Source: Mucilaginibacter sp. SG564 (GTDB lineage: Bacteria > Bacteroidota > Bacteroidia > Sphingobacteriales > Sphingobacteriaceae). From it: a DNA stretch of 64,000 nucleotides. Below, piece after piece: positions 59,309 to 64,000 of the stretch (the first letter of the stretch is position 1; the number at the start of each line of letters is the position of its first letter). The stretch covers positions 646,296 to 710,295 of the forward strand of contig NZ_JABGNA010000002.1 in NCBI RefSeq assembly GCF_013149275.1, read 5' to 3'. The notes beneath the pieces were generated by a model. It saw only the letters and a program-made list of their open reading frames with translations. It made no database searches and was not told the DNA's origin. Made by a program: the position numbers and the translations under genes.

Positions 59309-59418
59309 CGGATTTGGGATGTTCGATTTCGGAATTAGGATGCCAAAATACGATATTTTAGTTTTTACTTGATTCACCAGTAATTAAAAATCCGAAATCG
59401 AACATCCGAATTCCGATA
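59309..59418. repeat. Inverted repeat of the 'TCCGAATTCCG' family between xth and the cyclophilin gene
   Basis: TTCGGATTTGGGATGTTCGA + TTTCGGAATTAGG on the left; AAATCCGAAATCGAACATCC + GAATTCCGATATC on the right, 45 bp apart. Related single arms are at 7037-7069 and 19770-19803. Confidence 0.75.
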
Positions 59419-60105
59419 TCAGCGCAGGATTTTATCCAATTGGTTGCATTCCTTTTTGCTGAGTACTTCCACAGTCATGGGTACATCAGTTAGCGGCCGG
59501 TCACATTCATCTTTTTTTACGGCGGCGATACGGTCTACCATATCAAGGCCCGAAACTACTTCGCCATAAACTGTATAATTTTGGTCGAGGTGTGGTACGC
59601 CGCCCACAGATTTATACCATTCCCTTTGCCATGCCGGTATTTTGCGTCCCTTCAGGCGGGTTTTTTCTAATGTATCCAGCCGGCCATCGGTAAACCGTTT
59701 ACCCTCGGTGATATAAAACTGGCACCCGCTCGACGCTTTTTTTGGATTTTCGTCACGTGCCGCTGCCAGTACACCACGCTTGTGGAAAAGACTGTCCCTG
59801 AATTCGGCAGGTACGGTATAACCCACGTCGCCATCACCCAGCTCCAACCCTGGTATCGCCTTTTTAGAGTCGGGATCGCCACCCTGGATCATAAAATTTT
59901 GTATCACCCTATGAAATAAAGTGCCGTTGTAAAAACCTTTTTTAGCCAGTTTTATAAAATTATCGCGGTGCAGGGGCGTTTCGTTATACAGGCGGATGAT
60001 ACAATCGCCATAGCTGGTTTTGATGCGCACGTATTGGTTTTTGGGTGGCCCGGCAAATGCAGCGACACTTAATAAAAGCAAACTTAGGGTAAGGAGTTTT
60101 TTCAT
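59419..60105 (-). CDS. Peptidyl-prolyl cis-trans isomerase, cyclophilin type, secreted
   Basis: A 228-residue periplasmic cyclophilin. The signal peptide ends at about residue 18 (AAFAG). The cyclophilin core has FHRVIQNFMIQGGDP (about 64-78) with the catalytic Arg, and a later SGCQFYIT (in place of SQFFI, about 125-132) and LDQNYTVYGEVVSGLD (about 172-187). An insert with basic residues (TRLKGRKIPAWQREW) is specific to this subgroup. It probably helps fold exported proteins. First in its direction; the 82 bp upstream include a family A fragment (60126). Confidence 0.93.
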   Translation of the reverse strand: MKKLLTLSLLLLSVAAFAGPPKNQYVRIKTSYGDCIIRLYNETPLHRDNFIKLAKKGFYNGTLFHRVIQNFMIQGGDPDSKKAIPGLELGDGDVGYTVPAEFRDSLFHKRGVLAAARDENPKKASSGCQFYITEGKRFTDGRLDTLEKTRLKGRKIPAWQREWYKSVGGVPHLDQNYTVYGEVVSGLDMVDRIAAVKKDECDRPLTDVPMTVEVLSKKECNQLDKILR

Positions 60106-60187
60106 ATATCGTTAAGTTGGTTAGCGCTCGCAATGACGTTATCTTTTTACGTTTTTACGCTCTTTGCAGTGAAGCCGCAAAAGGCGG

Positions 60188-60535
60188 TTAATTCCCTTCC
60201 AGTTCCTCAAAATAATTAATCATCAACGATTTGAGGATCATTTCCTGTTCCAACAGGGTATAGTTGGGTATTACTTTAACTCTTTTCCAATGCGGCCAGC
60301 CATCCTGATCCAAACCTTCCAGCTCATAAAAACCCAGCATGCTAAAAAGGCGGCAATTGGCAATATGCATCAACTCTTCCTTTTGGCGTTTGCTGAATTT
60401 GCGTGGCCCCTGGCCAAGTTCCTGCACGCCAATTAAAAACAGCATCACTTTCAGATCGGGTTTTTCGTTATCAAAATCCTGGGCAATACGTTGCTGCAGC
60501 GCATCCCATTTCACATTAATTTCGGCAGGTGTCAT
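60188..60535 (-). CDS. Conserved-looking hypothetical protein, 115 residues
   Basis: I do not recognise a named domain. The protein is soluble, helical at the N-terminus (TPAEINVKWDALQQRIAQDF), has LKVMLFLIGVQELGQGPRKF (about 28-47), FSKRQKEELMHIANCRL and a Trp-rich WPHWKRVKVIPNYTLLEQEM segment. The pattern (helix, GVQELG, FSKRQKEELMH) looks like a small protein conserved in Sphingobacteria (impression). The start ATG lies 5 bases from a perfect TAnnTTTG box. Codon use matches its neighbours, so it is likely a real gene. Confidence 0.8.
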   Translation of the reverse strand: MTPAEINVKWDALQQRIAQDFDNEKPDLKVMLFLIGVQELGQGPRKFSKRQKEELMHIANCRLFSMLGFYELEGLDQDGWPHWKRVKVIPNYTLLEQEMILKSLMINYFEELEGN

Positions 60536-60540
60536 GCCGG

Positions 60541-60548
60541 CAAAGATA
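60541..60548 (-). promoter_or_regulatory. -7 promoter box abutting the 115-residue gene
   Basis: TATCTTTG on the minus strand, perfect TAnnTTTG, 5 bases before ATG 60535. Confidence 0.55.
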
Positions 60549-60554
60549 AGAATA

Positions 60555-60688
60555 GTTCATAGTTGATGGTTCATGGATAATAGTAAAAGAGTAATGTCAA
60601 ATAGTACGCATAACCTCTTACTATGAACTATTATCCATGAACTATGAACTTTTTCCCACATCCATGAACCATCAAGCATGAACAATAA
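60555..60688. repeat. Tandem-plus-inverted repeat, family F copy 3
   Basis: ATAGTTCATAGTTGATGGTT + CATGGATAATAG and CTATGAACTATTATCCATGA + ACTATGAACTT, CATGAACCATCAAGCATGAA. It occupies the divergent gap between 60535 and 60789. Confidence 0.78.
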
Positions 60689-60751
60689 ATGATATAGTGT
60701 GCGATTATCATTAATGTTACAATGTTGCATTATTTTTAACATTTTATTAAC

Positions 60752-60759
60752 TACTTTTG
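60752..60759 (+). promoter_or_regulatory. -7 promoter box of the His-rich protein / TonB receptor unit
   Basis: TACTTTTG, perfect TAnnTTTG, 29 bases before the GTG at 60789; a TTG at 60725 is 24 bp upstream as a possible -33 element. Confidence 0.5.
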
Positions 60760-60788
60760 CATCATCTTTGTAAAAAGGTATTTTAAGG

Positions 60789-61124
60789 GTGAAAAAAAAT
60801 AAATTACATATCCTATACTCCTGGCTATTACTCATTTGCTTTATAGCGGGTCAATATGTTGTTTATACTCACCAACACCTGCTTGCCAAAACAACCGGGA
60901 CAGAATACGCCACTCATCATCACCATCAGCAACCGCAACAACAAACCCTTAAGGAAAAATGTTACCTGTGCGATGCCATGCATCATCAGGCCGCAGTTAT
61001 TGATCAGGCATTTTATTTAATACCCCAGGTAGCTACATTGCATTTTTTTAAAACCAGCGACTATGGTTTTGTAAGCATAGGCCTTGTGCTGGCTGCCGGA
61101 CGTGCCCCCCCTGCACTTTCATAA
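60789..61124 (+). CDS. Small His-rich membrane-anchored protein with CxxC, before a TonB receptor
   Basis: A 111-residue protein with GTG start at 60789. An N-terminal hydrophobic helix (about 7-25, ILYSWLLLICFIAGQYVVY) is followed by a His/Gln-rich stretch (THHHHQQPQQQ, about 41-52), then KCYLCDAMHHQ (about 56-66) with a CxxC and further histidines, and a second hydrophobic stretch (about 90-105). The histidines and cysteines suggest metal binding or a role in metal import; DUF2946-type proteins next to TonB receptors are similar in layout (inference). The TonB receptor starts 70 bp downstream. Confidence 0.78.
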   Translation: MKKNKLHILYSWLLLICFIAGQYVVYTHQHLLAKTTGTEYATHHHHQQPQQQTLKEKCYLCDAMHHQAAVIDQAFYLIPQVATLHFFKTSDYGFVSIGLVLAAGRAPPALS

Positions 61125-61194
61125 TATTAGTTTTTTTCTTGCAAAATAGCGCCACCATTGGTGTGGTATTTATTGATCCCCAAATTTTTTTATT

Positions 61195-63711
61195 ATGAAA
61201 TTAAAGCTAATTAGTAGCTTATTATTGCTTTTTATAGGTTTTTCTGCTTTTGCCAATGCCCATACAGTTACTACAAAAAAAGCAGCTGTTGAAGAGGCTG
61301 TAGGCACTTTAACCGGTACAGTTACCGATAAAACCGATGGCAAACCCGTTATTGGTGCTACCGTAAGCATCCCCGACTTACACACCGGCGCCATTACCGA
61401 TGTAAATGGTAAATATGTGTTAAACCATGTGCCCCGCGGTGTTTACCTAGTACAGGTAAGTTACCTGGGTTATGCTACTTTTAATCAAAAGGTTGATCTT
61501 TCCAAAACATCGGTGTTTGATGTGAAGCTGCAAGCCTCGTCATTAGAAGCCGGTGAAGTTGTAGTAACAGGCGTAAGTAAGGCTACCGAAATAAAACGCA
61601 GCCCTGTGCCTATGGTAGCCGTTGGCAAAACCTACCTGGAACAGCGTGCTGCTTCTGGTAATATTATCGATCAGATTGCTAATTTGCCGGGTGTAAGCGC
61701 GGTTACAACCGGTCCAAACATATCCAAGCCGTTTATACATGGTTTGGGCTATAACCGGGTAATTACTTTACAGGATGGCATTCGCCAGGAAGGCCAGCAA
61801 TGGGGCGATGAGCATGGTATTGAAGTTGATCAAAACTCGATTGACCGTGTGGAGATCATCAAAGGCCCGGCCAGCTTAACTTATGGGTCTGACGCTATTG
61901 GCGGTGTGGTTAACCTGATTACGCCCGCCCCGGTTCCCGAAGGTAAAATATTAGGTTCGGTGCAAGGTATTTATGGCACCAACCAGGGTTTACTCAACGG
62001 ATCGTTCAGGTTACAGGGTAATCAGAACGGCCTGGTTTGGGGAACGGTAATATCGGCTAAAGAAGCCAAAAATTACCAGAACCAGCAAGATGGCCGGGTA
62101 TACGCCACCGGTTATCAGGAAAAAGACGCCCGTGTAATGGTGGGCCTCAATAAATCATGGGGTTACTCTTATTTTCATGCTTCTGTTTTTGATGATAAAC
62201 AGGATATCCCGGATGGCAGCCGCGATTCGCTTACCCGTCAATTCACCAAGCAAATAAGTGAAGATGGCGCTACTGCTATCGTTCCGGAATCTGAACTAAA
62301 CACCTACCGCATCCCGACCCTACATCAACGCGTTCAGCTTTACCGCATCTATAACAACAGTAACTTTATTTTAGGCAATGGCAACCTGCTGGTTAACCTG
62401 GGCTACCAGCTTAGCCACAGGCGTGAGTATACCCACCCTGAGTATGGTGATATCCCAGGCTTAAACCTGCACCTGCATACTTACACCTATGATATTAAAT
62501 ACAACTTTAACATTGGTAATGATTATGAAACCACATTTGGTGTAAATGGTCAGTATGGTAAAAATACTATTGATGGCGCCACCGATTTCCCTATCCCAGC
62601 GTACCATCAATTTGATATCGGACCTTTCTTTGTGATCAAGAAAAGCTTTGGCAAACTGGATCTGTCTGCCGGCGCCCGTTTTGACTCACGCTCCTTCACG
62701 GGTAATGCTGCTTATGTGGATACTATTGGTGGCCCGCATGGCTTTCCGCAATTATATACCGGGCCAAACCCTGCCACCGCGCCAAATGTGGCATCACAGT
62801 TTGATGCGCTTAGCAAAACCTTTACAGGCTTTTCAGGAAGCTTTGGAGCAACCTACAATGTATCTGATCAGTTTTTGGTTAAGGCTAATCTTGCCCGCGG
62901 TTTCAGGGCGCCAAGTATTGCCGAACTATCCGCCAATGGCCCCGACCCTGGCTCGCAGATCTATCACGTAGGCGACAAGAATTTTAAACCGGAGTTCAGT
63001 TTTCAACAGGATATCGGCGCGTTTTTAACATTGCCAAATATCTCGGCCAGTGTGGAGTTGTTTAACAATGAAATTTCCAACTACATATTCCAGCAACAGG
63101 AGCTAAATCCCGATGGCAGCCCGGTGATCACCCAAGGCTATAACACTTTTACCTATGTACAAAGCAAAGCCCGTATATACGGTGGCGAAGTTAATGTTGA
63201 CTTACACCCACTGCCTTGGTTGCACTTTGAAAACTCGCTGAGCTTAACTTACGGCGAAAACAAAGGAAATGGCGGTCCGGTAGCCGATAGCTTAAAATAT
63301 CTGCCATTCATACCACCATTGCATACCCACTCAGAATTGCGCGGCAATTTTAACGGTGGCTTCGGCGACTTTAAAAACCTGTACGTTTTTGTTGGCTTTG
63401 ACCATTACAGCGCCCAAAACCGTTTCTTTGCCGCTTACGGTACCGAAACAGCAACAGCAGGTTACAATCTGTTAAGCGCAGGGTTTGGTGGCAACATTGT
63501 TAACAAGGCCGGTCAGCCGGTGCTTAAATTGTTTATTGAAGGTACCAACCTGGCTAATGTAAATTACCAGTCAAACATGAGCAGGCTTAAATATTTTGGC
63601 AATCCTACCGCTCCCGATGGTATCAATCATGGTATTTTTAATATGGGCCGTAATATCAGCTTTAAGGTGGTTGTTCCGTTTGGTTTCAACACCGGTAAAA
63701 AATCATCATAA
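61195..63711 (+). CDS. TonB-dependent receptor with carboxypeptidase-regulatory-like N-terminal domain
   Basis: An 838-residue outer-membrane receptor: signal peptide about 1-22 (SAFANA), a CarboxypepD_reg-like domain (about 38-115; GTLTGTVTDKTDGKPVIGAT, DVNGKYVLNHVPRGVYLVQV), the plug (about 120-240; GNIIDQIANLPGVSAVTTG, IIKGPASLTYGSDAIGGVVN) and the 22-strand barrel. A plug without SusD partner and the His-rich gene upstream favour metal or small-siderophore uptake rather than glycans. The HGLGYNRVITLQDGIRQEGQ (about 182-201) segment resembles zinc/copper receptor plugs. Ends before a terminator. Confidence 0.92.
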   Translation: MKLKLISSLLLLFIGFSAFANAHTVTTKKAAVEEAVGTLTGTVTDKTDGKPVIGATVSIPDLHTGAITDVNGKYVLNHVPRGVYLVQVSYLGYATFNQKVDLSKTSVFDVKLQASSLEAGEVVVTGVSKATEIKRSPVPMVAVGKTYLEQRAASGNIIDQIANLPGVSAVTTGPNISKPFIHGLGYNRVITLQDGIRQEGQQWGDEHGIEVDQNSIDRVEIIKGPASLTYGSDAIGGVVNLITPAPVPEGKILGSVQGIYGTNQGLLNGSFRLQGNQNGLVWGTVISAKEAKNYQNQQDGRVYATGYQEKDARVMVGLNKSWGYSYFHASVFDDKQDIPDGSRDSLTRQFTKQISEDGATAIVPESELNTYRIPTLHQRVQLYRIYNNSNFILGNGNLLVNLGYQLSHRREYTHPEYGDIPGLNLHLHTYTYDIKYNFNIGNDYETTFGVNGQYGKNTIDGATDFPIPAYHQFDIGPFFVIKKSFGKLDLSAGARFDSRSFTGNAAYVDTIGGPHGFPQLYTGPNPATAPNVASQFDALSKTFTGFSGSFGATYNVSDQFLVKANLARGFRAPSIAELSANGPDPGSQIYHVGDKNFKPEFSFQQDIGAFLTLPNISASVELFNNEISNYIFQQQELNPDGSPVITQGYNTFTYVQSKARIYGGEVNVDLHPLPWLHFENSLSLTYGENKGNGGPVADSLKYLPFIPPLHTHSELRGNFNGGFGDFKNLYVFVGFDHYSAQNRFFAAYGTETATAGYNLLSAGFGGNIVNKAGQPVLKLFIEGTNLANVNYQSNMSRLKYFGNPTAPDGINHGIFNMGRNISFKVVVPFGFNTGKKSS

Positions 63712-63732
63712 GTTAATTTATCCCTAATTAAT

Positions 63733-63766
63733 GAAAAGGTCCTGCTGGTAAAGCGGGGCCTTTTTT
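63733..63766 (+). terminator. Intrinsic terminator of the TonB receptor
   Basis: AAAAGGTCCTGCT, GGTA loop, AAGCGGGGCCTTTTTT with some mismatches, ending in a T tract. Confidence 0.72.
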
Positions 63767-63772
63767 GTTGAG

Positions 63773-63917
63773 AGTCGACTCACCCCGACATCGCTGTGCT
63801 CGTCACCCCTCTCTCCGCGAAGCGGAGGGAGGGGATTTTATACTTTTATTTTCTCTACCCTCTTTCCGCCGCAGGCGAAGAGAGGGCGGTCCAGCGAAGC
63901 GTAGACCGGGTATTCTA
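63773..63917. repeat. About 145 bp mobile-looking repeat, family H copy 2
   Basis: It begins GTCGACTCACCCCGACATCG and ends GGTCCAGCGAAGCGTAGACC + GGG, with the same two palindromic blocks and ATTTTATACTTTTATTTTCT joint as at 15745-15890. The last arm here is worn (GGGTATTC instead of GAGTGAGTC). 63918-64000 holds AT-rich sequence without a recognisable gene. Confidence 0.75.
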
Positions 63918-64000
63918 GGTTTCTTATATTTCCAAATTTATTTTGCAAAAGCATTTTCTAAGCCGCTCTTGTATAGTTTTCAACATACATTTCACCTCTT

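Noticed and set aside
1..64000. CRISPR array or tRNA genes
   Set aside because: The repeats are inverted or irregular, not evenly spaced direct repeats with unique spacers; no cloverleaf or CCA-ended tRNA-like sequence was recognised by eye.

Overview
The window is chromosomal DNA of a Bacteroidetes bacterium of the family Sphingobacteriaceae, most like Mucilaginibacter or Pedobacter (inference from gene content and protein style; not checked by a search). Supporting signs are the fused lpxC-fabZ gene, a PorX homologue with a PglZ-type domain, the sdhC-A-B order of a Bacteroidetes complex II, many lipoproteins and outer-membrane barrels, Bacteroidetes promoter boxes (TAnnTTTG) and the near absence of Shine-Dalgarno sequences. 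No rRNA, tRNA, CRISPR array, prophage or insertion-sequence transposase was seen.

Layout. 0-3 kb: the tail of an unknown protein, a serine hydrolase and rsgA. 3-8.4 kb: the threonine operon thrA-thrB-thrC, preceded by what reads as a classic Thr/Ile leader peptide and attenuator. 8.5-9.5 kb: a small lipoprotein and a HAD phosphatase. 9.7-13.5 kb: succinate dehydrogenase sdhCAB on the minus strand. 13.8-19.4 kb: a thioredoxin-fold lipoprotein, pdeM, a two-component pair and a small lipoprotein. 19.8-21.1 kb: a B12-binding mutase subunit and an enoyl-CoA hydratase. 21.4-26.9 kb: a barrel protein, an AT-rich lipoprotein, an NtrC-type regulator with a tiny dimerisation-domain-like protein, and an AI-2E family transporter. 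27-28.2 kb: a YtxH/holin-like envelope trio. 28.4-36.5 kb: trmB, an alkyltransferase-like protein, a methyltransferase-like membrane protein, tag and polA among others. 37-39.8 kb: glycogen genes glgA-glgC. 40-48.4 kb: a metallo-beta-lactamase fold hydrolase, ybaB, a second serine hydrolase, a TPR protein, fumC, S1/P1 nuclease, a low-molecular-weight phosphatase and a GNAT enzyme. 48.7-58.4 kb: hisS, porX, an HD phosphohydrolase, and the lipid A run lpxD-lpxC/fabZ-lpxA with an ABC ATPase and efp. 58.5-63.7 kb: xth, a cyclophilin, an unknown protein, and a His-rich small protein followed by a TonB-dependent receptor.

Working together: fumC and sdhCAB are consecutive TCA-cycle steps; thrABC take aspartate to threonine apart from one enzyme encoded elsewhere; lpxD, lpxC/fabZ and lpxA share the acyl-ACP supply for lipid A; tag, polA, xth, pdeM and the alkyltransferase-like protein are scattered DNA-repair functions.

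The most unusual aspect is the intergenic DNA. At least ten families of short inverted or tandem-plus-inverted repeats fill nearly every gap, including gaps inside operons, sometimes nested in each other and in places reaching into coding ends (thrB N-terminus, hisS stop codon). Other points of interest are the thr attenuator, a set of perfect TAnnTTTG boxes lying only 3-7 bases from start codons (suggesting leaderless mRNAs), an orphan histidine-containing mini-protein next to an NtrC regulator, a diverged pair of about 250 bp AT-rich intergenic elements, and an EF-P with Asn at the position that is Lys34 in E. coli.
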